Source: Demequina flava (GTDB lineage Bacteria; Actinomycetota; Actinomycetes; Actinomycetales; Demequinaceae). Taken from it: a stretch of DNA of 64,000 bases. Below, one piece after another: positions 1 to 8,240 of this stretch (position 1 is the first letter of the stretch; every line of letters begins with the position of its first letter). The notes below the pieces were generated by a model that was not told the origin of the DNA, made no database searches, and worked only from the letters and a program-made list of their open reading frames with translations. The stretch lies in the NCBI RefSeq assembly GCF_000975035.1, contig NZ_BBRA01000001.1, forward strand, positions 887,184 through 951,183, given 5' to 3'. A program made the translations under genes and the position numbers.

Positions 1-1077
1 GGTATTGCCGACATTCGGAGCTGGAAGTAGTGGTAAGCAGAGCTGAGCGCCTGCAAGCTCAGTTGTGATCTGTACTAGAGCCTCTTTGTGACGGTGGCGC
101 GGAGCAGTTGGCCGCCTGTAATTCCCCTGGCCGAAACAGTCAAAAACCACCACCTCGGCTCGGTCCGCAAGCAGGTCGGGAACCGCCCGCGCAAAGGTGC
201 TCTTCCCAGCGCCACCTTCAGCTGTCACTACCATCGGCACCGATGACTCCATGATTGCGTCCGCCAGGTCGCGGTAGGACTCGCGAGGTGAGTAAGGAGT
301 GCTCTCTAGCATGTTCGGGGCGGGATGAAGGTCTTCATGCTGAGCGCCAAACGCCGCCAGTACGTCCGCAACGACGATCACACCATCTCTCTCAGTGCTC
401 GCCCGTTCCGCGACGAGTTCGATCAAGTTTGCGCCGACTCGAACATCGGCGTCGACCGCAAGACTTCGCGCAACAATGTCGAGTTTGGGCCGCAACTCCG
501 CGAGGCCTTCCACCTCTCCGCGCACCTCAGTGCGCTTGCAAAGTTCGACGGCGGCGGCACGCTGACCACCGATGCGTCTGAGCAAGTCTGCGGCACGTGA
601 GCCTTTTGGCAGCTGGTCTCCCGCGGCGATGAGTTCCACAGCCTCGATCACGTCGCTGGCGATGGGACGGTTAGTCAGCACTGAGAACTCAAGTTCGGCG
701 CCAACGTAACGAGAACGGAGTGTGCCGTCCACGGCGTCCAGCAGAGCGAATTTCGAAAGGATCCTTCCGGCTTCAGCGATCGTGATGTTGTCGCCAGCAT
801 TCATCGTCGAATGCTTGAACTGCCTAATGAGCACTTTTGAAGGTGGCTCATCTTCATGACCGTAGTACTCAACGAGATCGATGACTTCGGATCCATCAGG
901 CTCAGGCTCACCAGGGTTGGCTGCGTCGCCTTCAACCGCAATTCCTCGAAGCCCAGTCGCGGGACTCAACATCCCTAGCAAGCGGGTCGCGGCCCACACA
1001 TAGTGGAAGCGATCACCGTCCCTTGACGCACGTACCCGCCGTGAGGAGTTCGAACTCCCAGTCTCTGAGTCAGACAC
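1..1077 (-). CDS. STAND-like P-loop ATPase with N-terminal PD-(D/E)xK-type nuclease region (partial, 3' end off window)
   Basis: The reading frame is open on the minus strand from a stop near 1189 to the left edge, giving 359 codons without the C-terminus. I chose GTG at 1077 because GGGGAG lies 7 bases upstream. Residues 20-90 show GDRFHYVWAA, then E49 in IAVEGD, D67 and the QFKHS motif (Q86-x-K88), an order typical of PD-(D/E)xK nuclease folds such as DUF4297/Cap4. A Walker A (EGGAGKST, 287-294) follows, then a strand ending VVVFDCFGQG and an RHRHKEALVQ segment, as I recall from large NTPases related to Avs/NACHT-type defence ATPases. Inferred role: phage sensor whose nuclease is switched on by ATPase oligomerisation. 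The sensor end is missing, so the family cannot be fixed. No neighbouring gene is coupled to it. Confidence 0.72.
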   Translation of the reverse strand, partial: MSDSETGSSNSSRRVRASRDGDRFHYVWAATRLLGMLSPATGLRGIAVEGDAANPGEPEPDGSEVIDLVEYYGHEDEPPSKVLIRQFKHSTMNAGDNITIAEAGRILSKFALLDAVDGTLRSRYVGAELEFSVLTNRPIASDVIEAVELIAAGDQLPKGSRAADLLRRIGGQRAAAVELCKRTEVRGEVEGLAELRPKLDIVARSLAVDADVRVGANLIELVAERASTERDGVIVVADVLAAFGAQHEDLHPAPNMLESTPYSPRESYRDLADAIMESSVPMVVTAEGGAGKSTFARAVPDLLADRAEVVVFDCFGQGNYRRPTAPRHRHKEALVQITTELAGAQLCLPLLPAPNVGNT

Positions 1078-1604
1078 GAAAGCACTCCCCGACGCACGTC
1101 GCAGCTGCGGCAAATTGTCGCTCAGGGAGGCGCATCTGACGAAGCAGCATTTCAAGCGCGCCCCCGTAGCAACTTCCCGGGGACGGCATTAGAACCCTAG
1201 CTGCCGCGCGCGAGACGTGCTAGCGAACCGCCGACGAGTGGACTCAAACTCGTCGCCACACTCGACGAGATGGCGCCCCAGTTCGCAGTGGAACTCACGG
1301 AACTGATGAGCTAGCCCGCCCTCTCGCGCGAACAGCTCGAGAACACCAAGCCCACGGCCGTGACCGTCAGGCCGCGGCCGTGGGCTCGTCGCGTGATCGC
1401 AAAATTTTCTATGAGTCCACGTCGACTTTCTGGCACACTACGTAGGTAGGCGCCCTGGAGCGCCACTCTCCGAGTCTGCCCACCACGCGGGTCGGACAAC
1501 GAGGACAACGGCTGCCGATCCAGGAATCAGTACCTGTAGGACCCCCGTCTGTCGACACCACGGTCCCGCGGGCGTGGACGCGCGACCGGAGAGTGAAGAC
1601 TGAC
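1078..1604. other. Intergenic region with two hairpins and a short coding remnant
   Basis: No complete gene is visible. On the plus strand a short open frame ends ...TLDEMAPQFAVELTELMS at a TAG at 1312-1314. It has no convincing start after the upstream stop at 1198 and reads like the tail of a lost gene. An inverted repeat CGACGAGT/ACTCGTCG sits at 1232-1239 and 1248-1255. The rest, 1386-1587, shows nothing I recognise. Confidence 0.5.
1350..1385 (+). terminator. Hairpin, likely terminator
   Basis: GCCCACGGCCG (1350-1360) pairs perfectly with CGGCCGTGGGC (1375-1385) across a 14-base loop. It lies just after the short coding remnant ending at 1314 and has no strong T-run, so it is a terminator by shape only. 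Confidence 0.45.
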
Positions 1605-2492
1605 ATGTACGACAACAACCGCGACGATCGCGGGATTCAGCAGGACGCCCGGGCCTGGGCAAAATACACAGGCATCAACTACACCCAAGCTCTGCGCCTC
1701 ATGCGACACCCGCTCGCGCAGGGGGTTCTCGGTCCGAGGATCAGCGCGCGCAGTCTGATCGCGGTGCTCGATGAGCATCCTGTGGTGGGACATGCCGCCG
1801 GCGTGACTCTCAGCCCGTCGGGCCTCGACCGTTCTGACTCGTTCGCCGATCAGCCAGAACGCTTCATTGACGTGGTTCTGGCCGCCGAGGTGCAGCGGAT
1901 GTTCCGTCCCGTCGAGATCACAAACGTCGGCAGCTACGGCATGAAGCACCGGGCCGAGGACTTCCTCGGAGGCGAGCACTCATACATCTCCAACGGAGAG
2001 ACGATTTGGGCCGCCGCAGTCCTGGGACTCAAGCTCAAACGTGAAGATCCCGAGAGCCTGAACGTGCTGATCGGCGTCGACGAGCACGAGGTTGGCTATC
2101 TCCGTCGCCTCCAGCAGAACCCGCACGCATTGGTGGACTCGCACCACCGCCCCCCAGGCTGGGAGCACCTTCAGGCCGCGCTTGACGCCTACAACGCCGA
2201 GGGCACGACACCAACGCAGTGGGACGAATCTGCACCGGACAAGCGCACCAGCGACTTCCACGAATGGATGCTCGAGCAGGTGGGCGACGATGGCGCGGTG
2301 GGCAACTTCGCGAGGTTGGCGCACGACTACGAGTACGGCGTCTCTGTTGGCGACCACGGCATCGCCATGTCTCCCGAGGACCTAACCGCGATCCTCGAGA
2401 GCGCAGCGGCGGACGAAGCGTTCTTCGAGGCCGCCTATGAAGCGGGGGTAGCGTTCCGGTCACTCGAGGGGGAGCGTCGCCGCGCCGGTTAA
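1605..2492 (+). CDS. Unrecognised actinobacterial protein, 295 aa
   Basis: I do not recognise a named family. The N-terminus (NRDDRGIQQDARAWAKYTGI then a YTQALRLM stretch) resembles a short helical segment I associate with hypothetical proteins on actinobacterial plasmids and mobile elements. The middle has a conserved-looking NVGSYGMKHRAEDF segment and an IGVDEHEVGYLRRL helix. No signal peptide, membrane helix or catalytic motif is evident. ATG at 1605 is preferred to GTG at 1593 because the purine-rich GGAGAG (1588-1593) precedes it, while the GTG overlaps that site. It stands alone and is followed by a strong hairpin terminator. Confidence 0.7.
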   Translation: MYDNNRDDRGIQQDARAWAKYTGINYTQALRLMRHPLAQGVLGPRISARSLIAVLDEHPVVGHAAGVTLSPSGLDRSDSFADQPERFIDVVLAAEVQRMFRPVEITNVGSYGMKHRAEDFLGGEHSYISNGETIWAAAVLGLKLKREDPESLNVLIGVDEHEVGYLRRLQQNPHALVDSHHRPPGWEHLQAALDAYNAEGTTPTQWDESAPDKRTSDFHEWMLEQVGDDGAVGNFARLAHDYEYGVSVGDHGIAMSPEDLTAILESAAADEAFFEAAYEAGVAFRSLEGERRRAG

Positions 2493-2507
2493 TGGAACCT
2501 GAGACAA

Positions 2508-2549
2508 GGCCCCGCGCCGGCGCCCGCGAAACGGGACCGGCGCGGGGCC
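2508..2549 (+). terminator. Rho-independent-type hairpin
   Basis: GGCCCCGCGCCGG (2508-2520) pairs perfectly over 13 bp with CCGGCGCGGGGCC (2537-2549), 16 bases after the preceding stop codon. A T-run is lacking, as is common in actinobacteria. Confidence 0.75.
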
Positions 2550-3165
2550 CTCGTAGGCCAGGCGTGGTCAGCGCCGTGGAAACAGGAGCCGGTCATGACA
2601 CCAAGCGAAGTCAAGTGCAGCCAGGGGCACTTGTCTGCACAGTTAGTAGGTCACGAACGAGAGACGCCAGGCAGTTCTGACGGCGATTTCCCGGTACGCC
2701 GCATCGTTGGATTCCGCCGTAGTCTGTCACCGCCTGGGATGAGACGCGCTCTTGACGGGACATCTGGCCCGGGCAAGAGTTTGGCACCAAGCAACAATCG
2801 AACGTGGCTAGTTCCTACGCCCCTGTGCATTATTAGCCGAGATGCCCCTCGAGTACTGCGGACAAGAGCCGGCCTTCTCGCTCTGAGATCAATTCTTGCG
2901 ATACCGATCGACCCCAATAGGCCCCCGTAAGAGACAATCATGACCACCAACGTGGCAACTGCCGCTTGTCTAGCCGCTGTCCCCTATCGGTCCAGCAGAA
3001 CCGTTCCCGATGCCGTGTGGATGGAGTCGCGAGTGGCGTCGTCGCCCGGGGCCATCCGCCCCAAGCACCCCCAGCGCTCACGCCCAGTACGGCGACGAGC
3101 ACACCACGCGAGCACCCACTCGGACCTCACGAACGACGCGCCCCAAGATCGGCCGCAAGGTTGAG
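2550..3165. other. Apparently non-coding 0.6 kb
   Basis: No frame on either strand has believable protein character or a ribosome-binding site. I see no tRNA, no insertion-sequence ends and no strong palindrome. It may be decayed mobile DNA between two orphan genes. Confidence 0.4.
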
Positions 3166-4614
3166 TCACAAAGATGTGCCGAAGCGCATGTACGCGGGAG
3201 ACATCCTGTTAGCTTGCACGGCTTCGCGGACCTTGAAATCAGCGTCACGGGTAAGTTGCTCGAGCACGTCGACTGGCGTTGACTCGTTTTGTGCAACAGC
3301 GGCACGGACAATGGGTTCTGGGTCATTCGCCAAGCCGGCCAGCAAACTCGCAGGAGCGCGGAGATGCCAGGCGATGTCGTGTCGCACTGCGGAACTCGCG
3401 TCGCGGGCGAGCACCTCCAAGGTTGCGATGGATGCCGACGAGTTGGCACCGACCGCTGTCCTTACAGTCGCGTCCGCGTCGAATGCGAGCCGGTGAAGCG
3501 TTGGGGCGGGCAGTGCAGGGTTCCACGCGGCGTCTTGCCTAACGAAACGAGATGGATCCGCCGAGAGTCGTTCAATCACCGTCACGAGCACATGCGGGCA
3601 GCCCGCCACTGCGGAGCGGACTAACTCATGGGCATCTGCTGCCAGCGCTTCGACTATGTCCTCACTGGCGGTGGGGTTGCCAGCTACTTTCGCCCGTACG
3701 TGCCACTCGTCGTCGAGCGAGAGGTACTCGATGAGCTCTTGACTACATGCTGGGTTCGCCGCGACTCCCGCGCGCACTTCATCCGCGTCGTCAACCGCAA
3801 GCTGCTCGAGTGTCTCTTGCGGGGTACTCAGGTTGGATGCGACTTCGCTCCGGACGAGATCGGAACGGCTGTGGGCAAGCCTCTCCAAGAGCACCGGCGG
3901 TGCTGAGGGATTACTTGCCACCGAACCCTGCTCCAGCTCGCCGGGGTCAAGCCAACCGAGGTTTGGCAACGCAAACTTCTCGAGTACCTTGATCGGCGTA
4001 TGGGGATTTGCCGCAACCGCTTGATCAACGCCCTTGCCCACTAGCCGTTCTAATAGGTCGGCGGGACTCGAAGGATGGGTGGCGACTCTCCAACGCGTGT
4101 CGATGTCGTGTGAGTCCGCCAAGTTCTCCAGAACGTCCACCGGGGCTTGTGGATTCTCAGCAACCCGACGCGCGACGCTGGTGTCGCTGTCCTGGCCCAA
4201 CCGCCTGAGCACAGAAGCTGGACTCGCCTCGTTGCGTGCGACGATGTACCGGACGCCAACATCTGCGTCCTCAGCCAGTTCGGCAAGCACCTCTTCCGGA
4301 CAAAGCGCCCGCACCGCCAAACCGCGCCGTACCTGGCGATTCGAATCATGAACAAGTGTGCGGAGGGCCCCATACGGCGTCGAAGGATTACGGGCTACGT
4401 AAGCGCGAACAGCCGGATCATGGTCCCCAGCCAACTCCGCGAGTAAATAAGTCGATGCTGCGGCGTCACAGGCGAGCAATAGCCGACCACTCGGGTTCGT
4501 GGAAGTAGCCCCTTCGGGCTGCCCGTCGCCGACGAAACTCTCGTCAAACGCATCCGCGCACACAATGCCCCTCACAGACTGGTGGCTCTCGAAGAGCCAT
4601 GAAGGTTGCCCCAA
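3166..4614 (-). CDS. Leucine-rich-repeat-variant (LRV/HEAT-like) protein, about 480 aa
   Basis: Apart from about 45 N-terminal residues the protein consists of roughly 17 copies of a repeat of about 24 residues with pattern VRxxVAxNPxTPxxVLExLAxD (for example VRAYVARNPSTPYGAL and VRAGVAANPACSQELI). That is the signature of the leucine-rich repeat variant, an alpha/3-10 solenoid. Such proteins are protein-protein scaffolds; no enzyme domain, signal peptide or membrane helix is present. The start is uncertain: TTG at 4614 gives the longest form but has no clear ribosome-binding site, and GTG at 4575 is possible. It sits alone beside a broken transposon, and its partner is unknown. Confidence 0.8.
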   Translation of the reverse strand: MGQPSWLFESHQSVRGIVCADAFDESFVGDGQPEGATSTNPSGRLLLACDAAASTYLLAELAGDHDPAVRAYVARNPSTPYGALRTLVHDSNRQVRRGLAVRALCPEEVLAELAEDADVGVRYIVARNEASPASVLRRLGQDSDTSVARRVAENPQAPVDVLENLADSHDIDTRWRVATHPSSPADLLERLVGKGVDQAVAANPHTPIKVLEKFALPNLGWLDPGELEQGSVASNPSAPPVLLERLAHSRSDLVRSEVASNLSTPQETLEQLAVDDADEVRAGVAANPACSQELIEYLSLDDEWHVRAKVAGNPTASEDIVEALAADAHELVRSAVAGCPHVLVTVIERLSADPSRFVRQDAAWNPALPAPTLHRLAFDADATVRTAVGANSSASIATLEVLARDASSAVRHDIAWHLRAPASLLAGLANDPEPIVRAAVAQNESTPVDVLEQLTRDADFKVREAVQANRMSPAYMRFGTSL

Positions 4615-4739
4615 CCGGCTTGAGCCAGGACTGCCTCAACCCTGCCACTCTAGCCGTCGTCCCCTATCCAAGCGACGTCTGACCGCACGACTGCGAAGAC
4701 TTGCGAGAACGGGATTGGCATACCGCAACTCCCCACTAG

Positions 4740-5351
4740 TCAAGGAGTCCGCAGGTTGGGTAGCGTGCCCGCCTTCCGGACGGGCACAGCACCGCGACCA
4801 GTTGCTCGTGCCCCCCCGGACTCACACCGCCGATGAGCGTGCGTGAACCCCCGTGAGGCCGTGATGTGCCTCGCCACGTTTGACGTGTAACAGAGCGTGT
4901 GATCGGATTGCCACATCGCGTTGGGTAGCTCTGCTTGCCGGCGGAGCACCAGCTCGTGCTTGTCGCGGTAGGACGCTGCACCCTCCAGGGCGAGGGTGAC
5001 CATGCCGGGATCCAGGGTCCGCACGATGTCCCACACCACCGAGTAGGAGGGGACCGGCCATCTCCGGGTGGCGCAGATGCCGGTGACTTTGCGATGGATC
5101 GTAGCGATGGCCGGCCGCGGCTTGCTCAGTGCCAGGCCCTCGATCAGGTCGACGAGGTCGGGCGGAAGGCGGCGGGTCCCGGTGTCCGCCCGTGAGGCTG
5201 TCTCCAGTCCGGCGTAGCCGTCAGCGCGGTAGCGGGCGTGCCAGCGCTCCAGGGTCCGTAGCCCAACTTCGGTCTCGCGAGCTAAGCGCGCGAGGGGCAC
5301 CTGGTCCTCGACGTGGAGCCTGAGGATTCGCCACCGCGCTCGAGCGTCCAC
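4740..5351 (-). pseudogene. Truncated Mu/TniA-type DDE transposase
   Basis: From GTG 5351 the frame encodes an HTH region (LARETEVGLRTLERWHARYR), a linker with ATIHRKVTGI, and the start of an rve-type catalytic domain ending at MWQSDHT, where the first catalytic Asp lies. Right after this the sequence loses family character (about 4890) and continues as an unrelated tail to a stop at 4740, so most of the DDE domain is missing. It begins 8 bases after the stop of the upstream serine recombinase gene and was probably co-transcribed with it. This is the decayed half of a recombinase-plus-transposase transposon, unlikely to be active. Confidence 0.8.
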
Positions 5352-5358
5352 GATGCAC

Positions 5359-5955
5359 CTACTGCAAGGCGTTCTCGCGCCCGCGCTCGGCGCGCTGAAG
5401 GGCGCGGTAGACCGTGGAGCGGCCCACGCTGAACAGCTCTGCCAGCTCGCCCACGGTGTGCTCGTCGGCGGCATGTAGCTGGACGAGGTGAGCTTCTTGC
5501 CGGGGGGTGAGCTTCGGTGACTTCCCGCGCAGCCGGCCCTTGGCCTTGGCGACCTTCATCCCCTCGCGGGTGCGGGCACGGATGAGGTCTGCTTCGAACT
5601 CGGCGACCATTGCCAGCACGTTGAACAACAGTTTCCCCATCGGGTCGGTCGGGTCATACACCGATCCGGCGATGCTCAGCTTCACTTCCCGCGCCGCGAG
5701 GTCGTCGGCGATCTGGTGGGCATCACGGACCGAACGCGCCAGCCGATCGAGCTTGGTGACCACGAACGTATCGCCGTCCCGACAGGCAGCCAGCGCCTGC
5801 CGCAGGCCCTCACGGTCGGCGTTGCGGCCCGTGAGCCCGTGATCGACGTAGATGCGCTTGGGATCGACGCCGAACGCCGCGAGTCCGTCACGCTGCGCGG
5901 TTAGGTCCTGCTCGTCTGTGGAGACTCGGGCATAGCCGACCTTCAAGGGGGACAT
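5359..5955 (-). CDS. Serine recombinase, Tn3-resolvase/invertase family
   Basis: A 198-residue protein of normal family length. The N-terminal catalytic domain shows GYARVSTDEQ with nucleophile Ser12, the DRLARS motif around residues 70-75 and the long E helix (LLFNVLAMVAEFEADLI). The C-terminal 45 residues form a Hin-type HTH (ELAELFSVGRSTVYRAL). It acts as a site-specific resolvase or invertase on short crossover sites. The gene is intact and lies just upstream of the truncated transposase, in the same direction. Its own upstream side carries inverted repeats that could be its res/end sites. Confidence 0.92.
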   Translation of the reverse strand: MSPLKVGYARVSTDEQDLTAQRDGLAAFGVDPKRIYVDHGLTGRNADREGLRQALAACRDGDTFVVTKLDRLARSVRDAHQIADDLAAREVKLSIAGSVYDPTDPMGKLLFNVLAMVAEFEADLIRARTREGMKVAKAKGRLRGKSPKLTPRQEAHLVQLHAADEHTVGELAELFSVGRSTVYRALQRAERGRENALQ

Positions 5956-5978
5956 GCTCCCCAGTGTGTCACATAGCC

Positions 5979-6076
5979 TCCCTTCACCGGACAGTTCACC
6001 GGACGGGTCTTACGGGACAGGCCGCCAGGCGTGCCGTCGTGCCTCTCGATGAGTAACGGTGGTGTCCGGTGAGGGA
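5979..6076. repeat. Inverted repeat pair, possible transposon end or res site
   Basis: TCCCTTCACCGGACA (5979-5993) is matched in inverted orientation by TGTCCGGTGAGGGA (6063-6076), one base indel apart, and a further direct copy of TTCACCGGAC begins at 5995. The repeats sit between the recombinase start and the cadmium resistance cassette, where the end of the broken transposon or the resolvase crossover site would be expected. Confidence 0.55.
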
Positions 6077-6135
6077 TCCCCTTGCGGGCATGCGGTCTGG
6101 CCTGGCGCCTGCGCGAGAGTGTTCAGTGCCTGCTG

Positions 6136-6159
6136 TATAGTTCAGTCCATGCTGACTAT
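6136..6159 (+). promoter_or_regulatory. cmtR promoter and possible operator
   Basis: TATAGT (6136-6141) is a good -10 element only 8 bases before the ATG at 6149, suggesting a leaderless or nearly leaderless mRNA. The TAGTTCAG...CTGACTA arms (6139-6159) form an imperfect dyad over the start, a plausible ArsR-family operator. No good -35 element is seen. Confidence 0.5.
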
Positions 6160-6508
6160 TGCTTCGCGTCTCGACGTGATGAACCGCCTGGGTCGCGCAC
6201 TGGCCGACCCCACTCGATCCCGGATCATCCTGACCCTGCTCGACCATCCCGCTTACCCGGCGGAACTGGCCCGAGATCTGGACCTGACACGCCCGAACGT
6301 GTCCAACCACCTGGCATGCCTGCGCGATTGCGGGATCGTCGTCTCCGAGCCCGAGGGTCGCCGGACACGGTATGAGATCGCCGATTCGCACCTGGCGCAG
6401 GCGCTGACGGCGCTGGTCGATGCCACCCTGGCAGTGGACGAAGACGCCCCGTGCATCGATCCCGCCTGCTCGCTTCCCGGATGCGACGCAACTGGGGAGG
6501 GCGCATGA
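6149..6508 (+). CDS. cmtR: CmtR-type cadmium/lead-responsive ArsR-family repressor
   Basis: A 119-residue winged-helix protein (ARDLDLTRPNVSNHLACLRD is the recognition region). Cysteines fall at positions 57, 61 and 102, exactly the Cd/Pb ligands of mycobacterial CmtR, with extra Cys107 and Cys112 in the tail. Binding of Cd(II) or Pb(II) should release the repressor from DNA. ATG 6149 was chosen over an upstream in-frame GTG because it matches the family N-terminus and the -10 element next to it. The stop overlaps the start of cadD (ATGA), so the two are translationally coupled. Confidence 0.92.
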   Translation: MLTIASRLDVMNRLGRALADPTRSRIILTLLDHPAYPAELARDLDLTRPNVSNHLACLRDCGIVVSEPEGRRTRYEIADSHLAQALTALVDATLAVDEDAPCIDPACSLPGCDATGEGA

Positions 6509-7107
6509 TCCTCACCTCGGTCTTGCAGGCGATGGGCCTGTTCGTAGCGACCAACATCGACGACATCATCGTGCTCTCCCTCTTCTTCGCTCGAGGGGCC
6601 GGCCAGCGCGGCACCACCGCCCGTATTCTGGCCGGGCAGTACCTCGGGTTCGCCGGCATCCTCGGTGCCGCGGTCCTGGTGACCATCGGCGCCGGAGCGT
6701 TCCTGCCCTCGGAAGCGATCCCATACTTCGGTCTCATCCCTCTGGGCCTTGGCCTATGGGCCGCATGGCAGGCCTGGCGCGGAGACGATGACGACGATGA
6801 CGACGAGGCCAAGGTTGCCGGCAAAAAGGTCGGCGTGTGGACAGTCGCCGGCGTCACCCTTGCCAACGGCGGCGACAACATCGGGGTCTACACCCCTGTC
6901 TTCCTCAGCGTGGAACCTCTCGCAGTGGCCGCCTACTGCATCGTCTTCCTCGCCCTCGTCGCGGCCCTGGTAGTCCTGGCAAAGTTCGTCGCCACCCGCC
7001 AACCGATCGCCGAAGTGCTCGAACGCTGGGAGCACATCCTCTTCCCCATCGTTCTCATCGGCCTCGGTGTCGTGATCCTCGTCAGCGGCGGAGCCTTCGG
7101 ACTCTGA
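6505..7107 (+). CDS. cadD: CadD-family cadmium resistance transporter
   Basis: A 200-residue integral membrane protein with about five hydrophobic helices, including FVATNIDDIIVLSLFF near the N-terminus and a matching LANGGDNIGVYTPVF in the second half. This is the internal pseudo-repeat of the CadD/LysE-like superfamily. A run of seven aspartates (94-100) lies in the cytoplasmic loop. The family exports Cd2+ across the cytoplasmic membrane. ATG 6505 overlaps the cmtR stop. Its place between recombinase genes indicates horizontal acquisition. Confidence 0.93.
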   Translation: MILTSVLQAMGLFVATNIDDIIVLSLFFARGAGQRGTTARILAGQYLGFAGILGAAVLVTIGAGAFLPSEAIPYFGLIPLGLGLWAAWQAWRGDDDDDDDEAKVAGKKVGVWTVAGVTLANGGDNIGVYTPVFLSVEPLAVAAYCIVFLALVAALVVLAKFVATRQPIAEVLERWEHILFPIVLIGLGVVILVSGGAFGL

Positions 7108-7272
7108 CGTAGCGGCAGCGACCCAAACGGCCCCGACCGGGCACACCCCTCTCGGTTCAGATCGCGACACCTGCCCGCAGCCAGTCCGGTGTGATCGCGG
7201 CGACCAGGCCGCCACGGAGCGCTGCAAAGATCCCGCCACCAAGCGAACGAAGTCACAGCCTCCAACGTAAAC

Positions 7273-7291
7273 GAGGGTCTGTCAGACCCTC
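7273..7291. repeat. 19-bp near-perfect palindrome upstream of a recombinase gene
   Basis: GAGGGTCTG (7273-7281) and CAGACCCTC (7283-7291) are perfect inverted arms around a single base, followed by a small TGTACA palindrome. It lies 30 bases before the recombinase start. It could be a crossover-site arm, an autoregulatory operator or a terminator for cadD. Confidence 0.5.
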
Positions 7292-7320
7292 CTTGTACAA
7301 ATCTGTTGGGAGGTCTTGAG

Positions 7321-7917
7321 ATGACTGGACGGTTTGGCCAAGTAGTCGGATATTGCCGTGTGAGTACGGTCGATCAGAATGAAGCTAGGCAGGTCGCCGC
7401 GCTTGGAAAGGTCGATCGGCTGTTCGTGGACAAGGCAAGTGGAAGTAGCACTGACAGGGCAGAGTTGAACGCAATGCTCGCCTACGTGCGCGATGGCGAC
7501 ACTGTGCGCGTGAAATCGCCGGACAGGTTGGCGAGATCCACAACGGATCTTTTGGCTTTGATCAAGTCCCTCAGGTCCGAGGGAGTTGAAGTTGAATTCA
7601 CGGATAGTCCGGGCCTGAGCACTACCTCCGACCAGGGGGAGTTCATGCTGACGATTCTGGCCGCCGTGGCGCAGCTTGAGCGGGCGACGATCCGCGAACG
7701 TCAGATGGAAGGCATCGCGCTTGCGAAGGCTCGCGGCGTCTATCAGCGCCAACCGAAGCTCACCGCAGAACAGGTGGCAACAGCACGCGACAAAATCGAC
7801 CGTGATGGCGTGCCAGTGGCGCGCGTCGCGCGAGATCTCGGAGTTTCGCGGCAGACGGTCTACTCCGCGCTGAGAGGCGAAGGTCCGTACGCCCGCACGG
7901 GAGGCAGCCCCCAATGA
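7321..7917 (+). CDS. Second serine recombinase, resolvase/invertase family
   Basis: A 198-residue recombinase: GYCRVSTVDQ with nucleophile Ser15, SPDRLARST, an E-helix (MLTILAAVAQLERATIRERQ) and a C-terminal Hin-type HTH (VARDLGVSRQTVYSAL). Length and order are normal. ATG 7321 is chosen because GGGAGG sits 7 bases upstream. It is clearly diverged from the recombinase at 5.4-6.0 kb, so the two come from different elements. No transposase accompanies it. It may be a resolution module left from a plasmid or transposon that brought in the cadmium genes or the restriction island. Confidence 0.92.
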   Translation: MTGRFGQVVGYCRVSTVDQNEARQVAALGKVDRLFVDKASGSSTDRAELNAMLAYVRDGDTVRVKSPDRLARSTTDLLALIKSLRSEGVEVEFTDSPGLSTTSDQGEFMLTILAAVAQLERATIRERQMEGIALAKARGVYQRQPKLTAEQVATARDKIDRDGVPVARVARDLGVSRQTVYSALRGEGPYARTGGSPQ

Positions 7918-7963
7918 TTCAGGGCGGCCTGGTCCGACACGCGCTCGCGGGCGAGGCGCCGGA

Positions 7964-8158
7964 CTAACTCATGCGACCGTTGGGACGGTATGACGATGGC
8001 GATCCCTGAGGTCCGCGCTTAGCTCGGGCTGCGAAGCTCTCACCGGCTTCAACCCTGCCTTTGTTCCGTTGCATGTCTCGCTGTGCACGCTCGATCTCTC
8101 TGGCCCAGTCAGGCGCGGCCGACGCTTTCGCGGCATTCTTGTTTCGTTTCCCTGCCAT
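7964..8158 (-). CDS. Small basic hypothetical protein, 64 aa
   Basis: ATG at 8158 opens a 64-residue frame (MAGKRNKNAAKASAAPDW...) rich in Lys, Arg and Ala with one amphipathic helix (AREIERAQRDMQRNKGRV) and a disordered C-terminus. I do not recognise it. It is divergent from the large restriction enzyme gene, with 82 bases between the starts, a position often held by a small regulator of a restriction-modification gene. That is inference from position only. The ribosome-binding site is weak. Confidence 0.5.
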   Translation of the reverse strand: MAGKRNKNAAKASAAPDWAREIERAQRDMQRNKGRVEAGESFAARAKRGPQGSPSSYRPNGRMS

Positions 8159-8240
8159 GCGCTTCACCGTATCTAGTGGGGCCGCCGCGCGCGGTGAGGC
8201 ACACGGCAGAAGTCCCGCCACATACGGCAGACTACGGGGC

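Noticed and set aside
2940-3164. Possible plus-strand gene starting at 2940
   Set aside because: Arg/Pro/Ser-rich translation, no ribosome-binding site, no similarity to anything I know.
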